A stretch of DNA of 55,912 nt from Bacteroidales bacterium (lineage in GTDB: Bacteria > Bacteroidota > Bacteroidia > Bacteroidales > Muribaculaceae): assembly GCA_014800735.1 (NCBI GenBank), contig JAAVFP010000022.1:1-55912 (forward strand). Direction: 5' to 3'. Made by a program: the position numbers and the translations under genes. The notes under the pieces were generated by a model. It saw only the letters and a program-made list of their open reading frames with translations. It did not search any database and was not told where the DNA came from. Below are positions 17,051 through 25,413 of this stretch, in pieces; position 1 is the stretch's first letter; every line of letters starts with the position of its first letter.

Positions 17051-17656
17051 TCAGAAGAGCCAGGCTGCTGTCACTGTCCAATATTTGTTCTTGCCTTCGA
17101 TGCCTGCGCCCTCAACACCGGTGCCGATGAATTTCACGGCCTTCGTCATGCCCAGGCCGTAGGAAGCACCAATCTGAAGGTGGGTGAAGAGCTGGATGCC
17201 CAGACCGAAGTTCCAGGCCACGTCGAATGCCTTGCTTTCGTAGGCGGCGGAGATTTCCTTCTTGCCGGTGAGGAAGGCGAAGCTGGGACCGGTGAAGATG
17301 TAGGGCGAGATGATTTTGCCCACAACGGGAAGGCCGAGCTTGTACTTGAGGTTGACCGGAATTTCGATATAGTCCTTGGTGAAAGATTCTTCCTTGCCTT
17401 CAACCATGGGATTGGCCACACGGTGAACGTACATCACGGATGCGTCGAAGCCGAGGTTGATGATGGGTGCGGTGAATTCAACCTGCAGACCGCCGGTGAA
17501 ACCGGCGCGGTTGTCTTTGTCGAAAGCGTCCTTGTTGAGTGTGAACTTGTTGATTTCAGTACCGATGCGGGGACCGATGCGGAACTGGGCTGCGGCGGGC
17601 ACGCTGAGCATCAGCACAGCGGCAACGGCCAGGAGGAGTCCTTTGAGATTTTTCAT
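17051..17656 (-). CDS. Small outer-membrane beta-barrel protein
   Basis: A 201-residue protein with a clear signal peptide (about 1-23, ending AAA-Q). Alternating amphipathic strands and a C-terminal aromatic residue (WTVTAAWLF) match the PF13568-type outer-membrane beta-barrel (PorT-like) family, with probably eight strands. No ligand is known for this family in general. It sits directly upstream of nagB on the same strand. Whether it serves amino-sugar use or is an ordinary structural porin-like protein cannot be told. Confidence 0.8.
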   Translation of the reverse strand: MKNLKGLLLAVAAVLMLSVPAAAQFRIGPRIGTEINKFTLNKDAFDKDNRAGFTGGLQVEFTAPIINLGFDASVMYVHRVANPMVEGKEESFTKDYIEIPVNLKYKLGLPVVGKIISPYIFTGPSFAFLTGKKEISAAYESKAFDVAWNFGLGIQLFTHLQIGASYGLGMTKAVKFIGTGVEGAGIEGKNKYWTVTAAWLF

Positions 17657-17704
17657 ATTCTTGATTGTTTATGGTTTAGCGTGTTGATGTTGTGGAGTAC
17701 GGTG

Positions 17705-17712
17705 CAAAATTA
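17705..17712 (-). promoter_or_regulatory. Possible -7 box of the outer-membrane barrel gene
   Basis: TAATTTTG on the minus strand fits the -7 element about 48 bases before the ATG. The -33 region is not recognisable. Confidence 0.4.
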
Positions 17713-17757
17713 CGCAAAATTTACTCAAAAAAGTGGCTTCGGCCTGATTTTTTTTCG

Positions 17758-17765
17758 TAATTTTG
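17758..17765 (+). promoter_or_regulatory. -7 box immediately before a start codon
   Basis: TAATTTTG ends only five bases before the ATG of the MIP18-like gene. If it is used, the transcript would begin at or next to the start codon. No clear TTTG lies at the usual distance upstream. Confidence 0.4.
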
Positions 17766-17770
17766 TCGGT

Positions 17771-18091
17771 ATGACACCTGAAGAACGACTTAAAATAGAG
17801 GAAAAAGCGATAGAGCTGCTCCGCACGGTCTACGACCCGGAGATACCCGTGGATGTTTACAGCCTTGGCCTGGTGTACCGCATCGACCTTAACGATGAGG
17901 GCGACCTGACTGTGGACATGACCCTTACGGCACCCAACTGTCCGATGGCTGATTTCATCTTCGAGGACGTACGCCTGAAGCTTGAGAGCATCGAGGGCGT
18001 GCGCTCCGTGACTGTGAACCTGGTGTTCGAACCCGAGTGGACCCAGGACATGATGAGCGAGGAGGCCAAGCTGGAACTGGGCTTGCTATGA
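17771..18091 (+). CDS. MIP18/DUF59 family Fe-S cluster assembly factor
   Basis: A 106-residue cytosolic protein of the PaaD/SufT/MIP18 family. It has the TVYDPEIPVDVYSLGLVY signature (residues 19-36) and the conserved reactive Cys57 in TLTAPNCPMAD. Such proteins help mature or deliver iron-sulfur clusters. The ATG at 17771 starts the conserved helix; in-frame codons further upstream run through a different gene and a promoter. It overlaps lpxH by four bases (ATGA). The Fe-S-rich polyferredoxin and reductase genes start 2-4 kb away, a possible but unproven client. Confidence 0.9.
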   Translation: MTPEERLKIEEKAIELLRTVYDPEIPVDVYSLGLVYRIDLNDEGDLTVDMTLTAPNCPMADFIFEDVRLKLESIEGVRSVTVNLVFEPEWTQDMMSEEAKLELGLL

Positions 18092-18852
18092 GCGCCGGAC
18101 CGACGGTTTATTTCCTGAGCGACCTCCATCTTGGGGCCGCCTACACCGACGTGCGCAGCCGCGAGGCTGCCATCGTGGCCTTTTTGCGCAGCATCGAGGG
18201 GCATGCCACGGAGCTGTACCTCCTTGGCGACGTGCTGGATTACTGGTACGAGTACCGCACGGTGGTGCCGCGCGGCTATGTTCGTTTTTTCGGCCAGCTG
18301 GCCCGCCTGGCCGACAGCGGCACGCGTATAGTGTGGTTCACCGGCAATCACGATATATGGCTGTTCGACTATCTGCGCGATGAAATCGGCATCGAGGTGG
18401 TCGATGCACCCGCCGCAGGCGTGGTGCGCGATATTGCAGGGCGCCGTTTCCTGCTGAGCCACGGCGATACCTTCGGCCCCGTCCCCCGGAGTTATCGGAT
18501 GTTGCGGGCGCTGTTCCGTAACCGTCTGTGCCAATTGCTTTTTGCCGGAGTGCATCCGCGCTGGACCGTGCCCCTGGCCCACGCATGGAGCTCGCACAAC
18601 CGCACCTCGCGCGGCGAGCCCACCGACGACGACGGCTGGAAGACCGCCGTGGGTGCACGACTTGTAGCCGAGGGGCAGCGTGTGGCGGCCGAGCGGCCCG
18701 ACATTAATTATATAGTGATGGGGCACTTCCACCTTGAGCTTAACGAACCCGTGGGACCCCACTGCCACCTGGTGGTGTTGGGCGAGTGGCTCACCACCAA
18801 TACCTACGCCACCTTCGACGGCACCACACTGCAACTGCACCGGTGGGAGTAG
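18088..18852 (+). CDS. lpxH: UDP-2,3-diacylglucosamine diphosphatase
   Basis: A 254-residue peripheral inner-membrane phosphoesterase that converts UDP-2,3-diacylglucosamine to lipid X and UMP in lipid A synthesis. The calcineurin-like metal motifs are complete: SDLHLG (Asp12, His14), LLGDVLDYW (Asp48), GNHD (86-89), LLSHGD and the late GHFH. The ATG at 18088 overlaps the stop of the MIP18-like gene, indicating coupled translation. It ends in a convergent arrangement with the aldo/keto reductase gene, separated by a strong hairpin. Confidence 0.92.
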   Translation: MSAGPTVYFLSDLHLGAAYTDVRSREAAIVAFLRSIEGHATELYLLGDVLDYWYEYRTVVPRGYVRFFGQLARLADSGTRIVWFTGNHDIWLFDYLRDEIGIEVVDAPAAGVVRDIAGRRFLLSHGDTFGPVPRSYRMLRALFRNRLCQLLFAGVHPRWTVPLAHAWSSHNRTSRGEPTDDDGWKTAVGARLVAEGQRVAAERPDINYIVMGHFHLELNEPVGPHCHLVVLGEWLTTNTYATFDGTTLQLHRWE

Positions 18853-18864
18853 TTCCGGAGGAAC

Positions 18865-18913
18865 GCAATTATCCCCAACCGCGCGGCGTGAGCCAGCGGT
18901 TGGGGATAATTGC
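18865..18913. terminator. 18-bp perfect hairpin between convergent genes
   Basis: Perfect arms GCAATTATCCCCAACCGC (18865-18882) and its complement (18896-18913) enclose 13 bases. Neither side has a T-tract, so it may be a Rho-type or processing end, or a REP-like element, rather than a classical intrinsic terminator. Confidence 0.5.
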
Positions 18914-18930
18914 GCCACACCGCGCCGGCA

Positions 18931-20319
18931 CTATAAGGTGTTATCGCGCAGCTGGGTGGCGTAGGCACTGATTTGGGCCATACGCTCGGGGATGGGGATC
19001 AGCTGCGGGCACTCCTTGAGACATTCTCCGCAGGCAATGCAGCGGTCGGCCTGGCGCAGACGTGGCACCGACTGGTCGTAGCCGAACAGGAAGGCGCGGC
19101 GTGCCTCGGCGTAGTGCGGGTCGGTGCTGGAGCGGGGCACGTTGTCGTCGTTGATACATTTATTATAGTGCGCGAAGATGCCGGGGATGTTCACGCCGTA
19201 GGGGCACGGCATGCAGTATTTGCAGTCCGTGCACGGAATGGTGTCGTTGAGCAGAATTTCCACTGCCATGCGCTGCAGGAAATCGTGCTCCTCCTCACTC
19301 AGTACCTCCAGGGGCGAGTAGGTGGCAAGGTTATCCTCCAGGTGGTCCATGTAGGTCATGCCGCTGAGCACGGTGAGCACGCCCTCAGGGCTGCCGGCAT
19401 AGCGGAAAGCCCAGGAAGCCACCGAGTCGTCCGGGCGGCGCTCCTTCATTTTCTTTGTCACCGGCTTGCTCACTTTGGCCAAGCGACCGCCCAGCAGCGG
19501 CTCCATAATCACGGCCGGGATGCCGCGCTTCTGCAGTTCGCCGTAGAGGTACACTGCATCCGTGTTGCCCTCGTTGGCATGCTCCCAGTCGATATAGTTC
19601 AGCTGAATCTGCACGAAGTCCCAGTGGATTTCGCCGCGGTCCATCATCTCAAGCAGGTGATTGAACACGGCCACGTCGCCGTGGTAGGAGAAGCCGAGGT
19701 TGCGGATACGGCCGTTGCGCTTTTGCTCCACCAGGTAGTCCAGAATACCGTTGTCAATATAGCGGCCATTGAAAGCCTCCATACCGCCCATGCCGATGGC
19801 GTGTAGCAGAAGATAGTCAATGTAGTCCGTTTGCAGGTATTTGAGCGAATTCTCGAACATCTGGATTGACCGCTCGCGCGGCCAGGTGTCGGGCCCGAAG
19901 TTGGAGAGTTTGGTGGCAATGTAGTAGCTGTCGCGGGGATGGCGCGACAGGGCTATGCCCACCGCTTCCTCGGATTTGCCGCGGCAGTAGGCGGGCGATG
20001 TGTCGAAGTAGTTCACGCCATGTTCAAGAGCGTGGTCAATGAGCTCGTTGATTGTTTCCTGGTCCAGCACGTCGTCGCCGTCCACCTTCTTGGTTGGGAG
20101 GCGCATGCAGCCGTAGCCCAGGATGGACACGGTGTCGCCCGTATTGGGATTGGTGCGGTAGGTCATTTCGCCCGTGCCGCGTTTGGATTTGCGACCCTCG
20201 GCATCGTCGGCCGTGACGTTGGCACCGCACGAGGCCAGGGCAGCCGCACCGCCGAGCACACCGATGTTGCGCAGGAAGCGGCGGCGCGATATATCTTGTA
20301 CTTTTTTCTTGTCGTCCAT
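18931..20319 (-). CDS. Exported aldo/keto reductase with C-terminal ferredoxin domain
   Basis: A 462-residue protein. A twin-arginine signal (SRRRFL, residues 11-16) is followed by a hydrophobic segment and the lipobox-like LASC (Cys31), suggesting a Tat-exported, possibly lipid-anchored product. The aldo/keto reductase barrel (about 55-340) keeps the catalytic Asp106, Tyr111, Lys137 and His173. The C-terminal region carries cysteine clusters (CTDCKYCMPCP, then CIACGECLKECP) typical of two 4Fe-4S clusters. Such proteins are annotated as Fe-S aldo/keto reductases of unknown substrate. It ends a probable four-gene operon with the polyferredoxin (10 bases upstream), which could supply electrons across the membrane. 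The exported location of an NAD(P)H-type fold is odd; the electron donor may be the ferredoxin domain. Confidence 0.88.
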   Translation of the reverse strand: MDDKKKVQDISRRRFLRNIGVLGGAAALASCGANVTADDAEGRKSKRGTGEMTYRTNPNTGDTVSILGYGCMRLPTKKVDGDDVLDQETINELIDHALEHGVNYFDTSPAYCRGKSEEAVGIALSRHPRDSYYIATKLSNFGPDTWPRERSIQMFENSLKYLQTDYIDYLLLHAIGMGGMEAFNGRYIDNGILDYLVEQKRNGRIRNLGFSYHGDVAVFNHLLEMMDRGEIHWDFVQIQLNYIDWEHANEGNTDAVYLYGELQKRGIPAVIMEPLLGGRLAKVSKPVTKKMKERRPDDSVASWAFRYAGSPEGVLTVLSGMTYMDHLEDNLATYSPLEVLSEEEHDFLQRMAVEILLNDTIPCTDCKYCMPCPYGVNIPGIFAHYNKCINDDNVPRSSTDPHYAEARRAFLFGYDQSVPRLRQADRCIACGECLKECPQLIPIPERMAQISAYATQLRDNTL

Positions 20320-20329
20320 TACTTTACGG

Positions 20330-21853
20330 TTAGATTTGACGGTGATTGCCCACAGCGTTCACATGGATTGCGGGATAATTCGATGCGGTGGACTCAACGG
20401 TGCCCACGGGGCAGTGGAATTCGCACGAGCCACAGCCAATGCAGGCAACCTCGTCCACCACCGGGCGCAGCGTGCCTTCGGCGGTTTCAACCATCTGGAT
20501 AGCCTCGGCAGGGCAGTAGCGGCTACAGCTGCCGCAGCTCACACCCTGCGATGCCGACAGGCAGATGTCAGGGTCAACTACCGCGGTGCCTATCTTGGTG
20601 ACTGCCTTCACGGTGAGGTCGATGGGTTTGATGGCGCCTGCGGGGCAGATTTCGGCACAGCGGTTGCAGTCCGTGTGGCAGTAACCGCTGTTGAACACCA
20701 TCTCGGGCTGCATGAAAGCCTCGAAGCTGGCCGAGGGACGCAACACCTGGTTGGGGCACTCGCTGATGCACAGCTGGCAGGCTGTGCAGTGGCTGCGCAG
20801 ATGCTTTATGCTGATGGCTCCTGCGGGCACCGGATGAACGGTGCCGGGCACGGTCTTTTTGCTTTTCAGCGGAGCAAAACCGCCGTCGCCCGTCTTGCCT
20901 CCGGCCTTGGCGGCGAGGGTACCGGCCACCACGGCGGTGCCGATGATGAAGTTGCGGCGTCCGGTCGGGTCGGTCGCCGGGGCATCGGCGTGTTTTTCGC
21001 TCCGGCGGATTTTATAGCTTATCGCACCCTGCGAGCAGTTGTTGATGCAGTCGAAGCACACCACGCAGCGCGAGTAGTCAATCACATGGTTCTTGGTGTC
21101 GATGCACTTGGCCTTGCACTTGCGGCCGCATGAGCCGCAGCGGTTACACTTGTCGGTGTCAATCACGGGTTTGAGCAGCGAATAGCGCGACAACAGGCCA
21201 AGCAGCGTGCCCACAGGGCAGATGGTGTTGCAGTAGCCTCGGCCTGTGCGCCATGCCATCACCATTACAATCAGGGCGGTAATAGCAGCCACAATGGTCA
21301 CGCCAAGCGAGAAATACCACTGCGGCGGATAGCCGGCCAGGATGTAGGTGCCTTTGGAGGCTGCGGTTTCGGCCACTGCTAAGGCACCGCTGCGCCACAG
21401 CGCCACGAAGAACTGGCCGGCAATGCGGCCGTAGGCGCTGTATGGGTCAAGGATACCGGCCAGCGAGGTGGCTATCAGACCGAGGTGGCCCACAATGAGA
21501 AGCACCACGAACAGCCCCAGCAGTGTGTAGCGCCACACCCGGCGCTCGGGCTCGAAGCGGTAGAGGCCGAGTTTTTTCTTTTTCTTGGGGACGAACCAGT
21601 GGCGGAAGCGCTCCACCACGTCCTGGAATATGCCCATAGGGCAGATAACGGAGCAATACAGGCGCCCGAAAATCAGGGTGAGAACCACCAGGAAAACCAC
21701 TGCCAGAGCATTGACAGCCAAGAGTGCCGGCACCAGTTGTATTTTGGCAAGCCATGCCCAGTGCACGGCCACGGTGCCGGTGAAGTCCACGAATAGCAGT
21801 GTGAGTGTGATGATGCTCAGCACCGCGATTATGCGTCGGAGATATTTAAGCAT
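20330..21853 (-). CDS. NapH/NapG-like fused membrane polyferredoxin
   Basis: A 507-residue protein. The N-terminal half (about 1-280) is NapH/CcoG-like, with membrane segments near 9-28, 40-62, 110-130 and 181-201, the paired motifs CSVICPMG (68-74) and CNTICPVG (208-215), and two 4Fe-4S motifs (Cys 236-246 and 263-273). At 298-305 a Tat-like motif GRRNFIIG plus hydrophobic stretch begins a second half with further 4Fe-4S motifs (Cys 356-366, 392-403, 440-447, 471-481), as in NapG. This looks like NapH and NapG joined in one chain, moving electrons from the quinone pool to periplasmic partners. I start at ATG 21853; an upstream TTG at 21862 would overlap the preceding gene. Flanking genes are only 5 and 10 bases away, so it is co-transcribed. 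Confidence 0.88.
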   Translation of the reverse strand: MLKYLRRIIAVLSIITLTLLFVDFTGTVAVHWAWLAKIQLVPALLAVNALAVVFLVVLTLIFGRLYCSVICPMGIFQDVVERFRHWFVPKKKKKLGLYRFEPERRVWRYTLLGLFVVLLIVGHLGLIATSLAGILDPYSAYGRIAGQFFVALWRSGALAVAETAASKGTYILAGYPPQWYFSLGVTIVAAITALIVMVMAWRTGRGYCNTICPVGTLLGLLSRYSLLKPVIDTDKCNRCGSCGRKCKAKCIDTKNHVIDYSRCVVCFDCINNCSQGAISYKIRRSEKHADAPATDPTGRRNFIIGTAVVAGTLAAKAGGKTGDGGFAPLKSKKTVPGTVHPVPAGAISIKHLRSHCTACQLCISECPNQVLRPSASFEAFMQPEMVFNSGYCHTDCNRCAEICPAGAIKPIDLTVKAVTKIGTAVVDPDICLSASQGVSCGSCSRYCPAEAIQMVETAEGTLRPVVDEVACIGCGSCEFHCPVGTVESTASNYPAIHVNAVGNHRQI

Positions 21854-21858
21854 TGTTC

Positions 21859-22515
21859 TCAAAAATTATATCCAAGAGTGATTTCCACGAGGTTGTTGTG
21901 GCAGGTGAACATCGAGCTCTGCATCATATCGGTCATGCTCACCGTGCCGCTGATTTCAATCACGAAGCGGTTGAACCACACACCGGCGCCGAATTTCCAG
22001 CCCAGGCCAAAGCGGTTGAGCAGACCGTCGGAGCCATATTCATTGCCGTCGTTCACGTCGAGGCTGTCGCTGTGCGAATTGGCTGTGATGCCGAGGTCAA
22101 TCTGCGGACCGGTGAACACTGCCACTGAGCAAGGTTCAAAATCAAAGTGATAACCGAAATCAAAAGGTACGCGGAAGCCGAAACGCCGGATTGAACAGTC
22201 AATCGTGGAATTGTACCCTGTGGTTAGGTCGTAGCCTATGGTGTTATAGTATATTCCCAGCCCGGGCTCGAAGTATAGGTTTTTCCAGAGGGGGATATTA
22301 TAAACAGCCCCGGCGTGAAATCCGGCGCCGCCGTCAAAAAGGTCTGCTTTCAGAAGGTCGTTCTTGGCCCAGGTGGGAGCGGTGATGTCGAGGTCCACAC
22401 GCACACCGAAGTAAGGGTGATTGTCAGGGCTGTCGAAAATTTCGTTCTGAGCGGAAGCTACCTTGCACCCCAGTGCAACAAACAGCAGCAGAATAGCACA
22501 CTTCAACTTATTCAT
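21859..22515 (-). CDS. Outer-membrane beta-barrel protein, paralog B
   Basis: A 218-residue protein with a signal peptide (about 1-22) and a barrel of the PF13568 type ending in ITLGYNF. It shares blocks with the gene just upstream: VPLWKNLYFEPG-like (here IPLWKNLYFEPG), YYNTxGY, RRFGxRxPFxFGYxFDFxPCSV, VFTGP and NNLVxxxxGYNF, so the two arose by tandem duplication. Three conserved Cys positions (DCS, PCS and one variable) are unusual for a barrel. Function unknown; it lies five bases before the polyferredoxin start and likely shares its transcript. Confidence 0.82.
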   Translation of the reverse strand: MNKLKCAILLLFVALGCKVASAQNEIFDSPDNHPYFGVRVDLDITAPTWAKNDLLKADLFDGGAGFHAGAVYNIPLWKNLYFEPGLGIYYNTIGYDLTTGYNSTIDCSIRRFGFRVPFDFGYHFDFEPCSVAVFTGPQIDLGITANSHSDSLDVNDGNEYGSDGLLNRFGLGWKFGAGVWFNRFVIEISGTVSMTDMMQSSMFTCHNNLVEITLGYNF

Positions 22516-22553
22516 AGCAAAAAAATTACGGTTTGTCTTAACGTATAAATGGT

Positions 22554-23237
22554 TTATCGGCCGAATTTCCCGAAGTTATAACCTACGGAGAACTGCACCA
22601 GATTGTTGCGGTAGTGCAGGGTGGTGTCCTTATAGGTCTGGCGCAGGCCCAAGGCACCGCTCACCTCGAAAACAAAGCGCTTCACCGCCACCCCGGCACC
22701 GAAGCGCCAGCAGAATTCGCAGTGTTTGAAGCTGCCGTCCTGCATGGGGCCAGCAATGTCGTCGTTCACATATATGCTCAAATCATAGCGTCCTGACAGA
22801 CAGAAGTCAAACATCGGGCCGGTGAACACCGACACCGAGCAGGGCGCGAAATCAAAGCGGTAGCCAAACATGAAGGGCAACCGCAGGCCGAAGCGTTTGG
22901 CCGAGCAGTCCATGTGGTTCGTACCCTTGAATTCATCCGTTGTAGCCAACTTGTAGCCTACCGTGTTGTAATACAGACTTGCACCGGGCTCGAAGTAGAG
23001 GTTTTTCCACAGCGGCACATTGCAGATTGCGCCAAGAGCACCGCCGGTGCCCAATTCGTAGTTCTCGAAGGATTTGCGGGCTGCATCCGCTTGGGTCAAT
23101 GCAGCAATGTCGAAACTGGCGCGGACGCCCATGTAGGCACGGTTGTCATCGCCCTCGAAAACATCGGCTCGGGCTGCGCTGTTCAGACCCCCGAAAGTAA
23201 CGGCAATAAGCAGGATGGCGGCTTTCAATATATTCAT
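22554..23237 (-). CDS. Outer-membrane beta-barrel protein, paralog A
   Basis: A 227-residue protein, first gene of the probable four-gene operon. Signal peptide about 1-24, then a barrel homologous to the next gene (shared NVPLWKNLYFEPG, YYNTVGY, FGYRFDFAPCSV and VQFSVGYNF segments). It has a longer loop after DCSAKRFG and additional Cys residues (HCEFCW). A -7 box at 23265-23272 precedes it. No substrate can be assigned. Confidence 0.82.
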   Translation of the reverse strand: MNILKAAILLIAVTFGGLNSAARADVFEGDDNRAYMGVRASFDIAALTQADAARKSFENYELGTGGALGAICNVPLWKNLYFEPGASLYYNTVGYKLATTDEFKGTNHMDCSAKRFGLRLPFMFGYRFDFAPCSVSVFTGPMFDFCLSGRYDLSIYVNDDIAGPMQDGSFKHCEFCWRFGAGVAVKRFVFEVSGALGLRQTYKDTTLHYRNNLVQFSVGYNFGKFGR

Positions 23238-23264
23238 AGGAGACGCTATTTGAGGTTATAGTCG

Positions 23265-23272
23265 CAAATGTA
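23265..23272 (-). promoter_or_regulatory. Probable -7 box of the barrel/polyferredoxin operon
   Basis: TACATTTG fits TAnnTTTG 27 bases before the ATG at 23237. No consensus -33 box is visible. Confidence 0.45.
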
Positions 23273-23311
23273 GCAAAAAAATGTGTTTTATGAAAAATAT
23301 TTTATAAAAAA

Positions 23312-23339
23312 GCGGCCCGCGCAGTGACGCGCGGGCCGC
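23312..23339 (-). terminator. Terminator of the first CxxC/T9SS gene
   Basis: Eleven perfect GC pairs (23312-23322 with 23329-23339) around a six-base loop. On the minus strand TTTTTTATAAAA follows directly: a strong intrinsic terminator. Confidence 0.85.
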
Positions 23340-23359
23340 CCGGGGGAATCATACAGCTT

Positions 23360-25312
23360 TTATTTTACGATAACTTTGGCGGTGGTGGGGCCGGCCTTGA
23401 CAATGTAGAGGCCGGCGGGAAGTGCGATGGAACTTTCGCCTGCGGCGGTGGCCACGAGCTGTCCGGCCAGGTTATAGACTGCAGCCGATGTGTAGGTGCC
23501 GTTGAAGATGATTGCACCGGCCGAGCCCTGCACGCTGAAGCTCTCGGCCACGGCATCGGCCAGGCCGCTTTCGGTGTCGGTGAGGCGGGCCTGCATGGAG
23601 TTGACCACGGCGCCGGTGGTATTGTCGATAATAAACGCAACCACGTAGAAGGGATTGCTGCTGGGCTCATCCACGGCCGTGCGCACGGTGTACTTATTGT
23701 CCTTGCCGCCGGTGATGCTTGCCGGGATGGAACCGCTGATGCCGCTGTAGTCACCCACGAGCACACGGGCAACATCATCGTACTTAGTCCAGTACATGCC
23801 GTCGAAGTTTTCCCAACCACCCATGGGGCCGTCACCACCGCCGGAGTAGTAGTTGAACTGCAGGTGCGGGCCAACATTGTTTTCGATTATGTAGTAGGAC
23901 ATGCGGTAGCGGTAGCCGCTGTTGTCGGTGTCAAGCAGGAACTGCGATGTGGAGTTGATGGTCACGTTGCCGCCCGCGTTGATGGTGCCGCTCAGGCTCG
24001 ACACTGCGGCCAGCGAGGGGGTGTCCTGTGCAGCTAGGTCGTTGAACAGCTCGGTGGACGAAATATCCGTCATCACGCTGCGGTCAATGGTCATCATGGG
24101 GAAGCCGGTCACACCGATGTAGCTGAGCAGATAGGCGTTCTGGGGCATAGCCATCTCATCGTCGTTGTGGATAGCCACAAGCGAGAATGTTTCGGGGTAG
24201 TTCGTGTGCAGATAGTCCATCATCACTATGCCGCGGGGGCAGTAGCCGCACCAGCCGCCGGTGCCTTCCTCCACCAGGTAGGTGTGGGGGAAGGCGCGCT
24301 CAAAGTCGAAGCAATTGAACACAGCCGATTTGGAGTTGGTAAGCTCGTTGGTGTTGGGATTGCCGTTAACCTTGGTAACGGTGAAAGTGGCAGGCACGTC
24401 GGCCTGCTCGGCATCGTAGGTTAGGCCGCTGATGGTGGCCTCGTAGTTCTGACCGTAGACAATGGGATAGTCAAGGGTGATTTCGGTGGTCTTGGGTTCG
24501 TTGTCGCCCAGAACGTACTCCACCTCAACGCTCTTAACCTGGTTGGCGGCACTGCCGCGCAGGGTGAGGTCGGCGCTGAATTCCTTGCCGGGCTCAACAC
24601 TGGATGGAACCATAGTAACGGGCACACTCACGCCGTCCTTGGGCAGATTGTCGCCCTTGATGGTGGCGTAGATGCACAGTGTGCCGACGGTGCGGGCGAT
24701 GTTGCCCCACTCAAGCTGTCCGGGCACACCGCGTGCAATCCATGACCCGGCCAGGTTGTCGGTAGGACGTTCGTCGGTGTAGATGTAGGCGTCGTTGTAG
24801 GAAGTGAGCGTGAAGCGGTAGCCCACGGCAAAGGGTTCGTCGGCCTTAATGGTGTAGGGCTCGTCAAGCTCGATTGTGGTGTAGACTGCCGGAGCGGTGC
24901 GCACCACTGCAGAACCTGTTGCAAGGGGCTCGTAGTCAGGGCTACCGGCTTCGGGGATGATGAAAACCTCCACTTCGTGGATGTCGTTTTTCAGCGCCTT
25001 CATGTTGACAGCCGAAAAGAATGAAATCGCGGTCACCTTCGCACCGGCATACATGGCGCAGTTGGCCGGGAGGAATTCAAAAGCCATATATATGTTGGTG
25101 CCTTTGTAGGCGCCACCGGCAAAGCGGGCATAGGTGGGATCAGCCGTGCAGAGGGTGAACTCTACTGTTTCCTCGTTGGCATCGGCCTGAGCCGCAGGCA
25201 CTTTGGCAGGGGCAATTTCGTTCAGGGAAACCGCATCAAGCTCAAATGTCTCGGCAAACAGACCGAAGGCACCCAATGCGATAGCGGAAAGCGTGAGTAA
25301 GAGTTTTTTCAT
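23360..25312 (-). CDS. T9SS-secreted Omp28-like protein with CxxC, copy 3
   Basis: A 650-residue secreted protein. Signal peptide about residues 1-20 (ATG 25312; upstream in-frame codons cross the promoter). A beta-rich N-terminal region (about 40-230) and an Ig-like stretch lead to a thioredoxin-like domain with WCGYCPRG near residue 354 and a cis-Pro-type GFPMM later. An Omp28-like region follows. The C-terminus (about 575-650) is a T9SS type A sorting domain of the form AVYNLAGQLVATAAGESS... ending in KVIVK. Thioredoxin-fold proteins exported this way may act in disulfide or redox chemistry at the surface; that is inference. It is the third of three tandem paralogs in order of transcription, and the most divergent, with a shorter linker and its own promoter and terminator. 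Confidence 0.82.
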   Translation of the reverse strand: MKKLLLTLSAIALGAFGLFAETFELDAVSLNEIAPAKVPAAQADANEETVEFTLCTADPTYARFAGGAYKGTNIYMAFEFLPANCAMYAGAKVTAISFFSAVNMKALKNDIHEVEVFIIPEAGSPDYEPLATGSAVVRTAPAVYTTIELDEPYTIKADEPFAVGYRFTLTSYNDAYIYTDERPTDNLAGSWIARGVPGQLEWGNIARTVGTLCIYATIKGDNLPKDGVSVPVTMVPSSVEPGKEFSADLTLRGSAANQVKSVEVEYVLGDNEPKTTEITLDYPIVYGQNYEATISGLTYDAEQADVPATFTVTKVNGNPNTNELTNSKSAVFNCFDFERAFPHTYLVEEGTGGWCGYCPRGIVMMDYLHTNYPETFSLVAIHNDDEMAMPQNAYLLSYIGVTGFPMMTIDRSVMTDISSTELFNDLAAQDTPSLAAVSSLSGTINAGGNVTINSTSQFLLDTDNSGYRYRMSYYIIENNVGPHLQFNYYSGGGDGPMGGWENFDGMYWTKYDDVARVLVGDYSGISGSIPASITGGKDNKYTVRTAVDEPSSNPFYVVAFIIDNTTGAVVNSMQARLTDTESGLADAVAESFSVQGSAGAIIFNGTYTSAAVYNLAGQLVATAAGESSIALPAGLYIVKAGPTTAKVIVK

Positions 25313-25344
25313 AAGCGATAATACAACGTTTGTTTCTTTTTTTG

Positions 25345-25352
25345 CAAAGTTA
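25345..25352 (-). promoter_or_regulatory. -7 box of CxxC/T9SS copy 3
   Basis: TAACTTTG on the minus strand, 32 bases before the ATG; AT-rich upstream DNA without a clear TTTG. Confidence 0.5.
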
Positions 25353-25385
25353 CGAGTTAATTTTAGAAAATAAAATTTTTGATGT

Positions 25386-25413
25386 AAAAAAAACATTCTC
25401 AATAAGATATGTT
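25386..25413 (-). terminator. Terminator of CxxC/T9SS copy 2
   Basis: On the minus strand a small stem (AACAT/ATGTT plus TCT/AGA, loop TATTG) starts at the stop codon and is followed by eight T. It separates copies 2 and 3. Confidence 0.6.
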
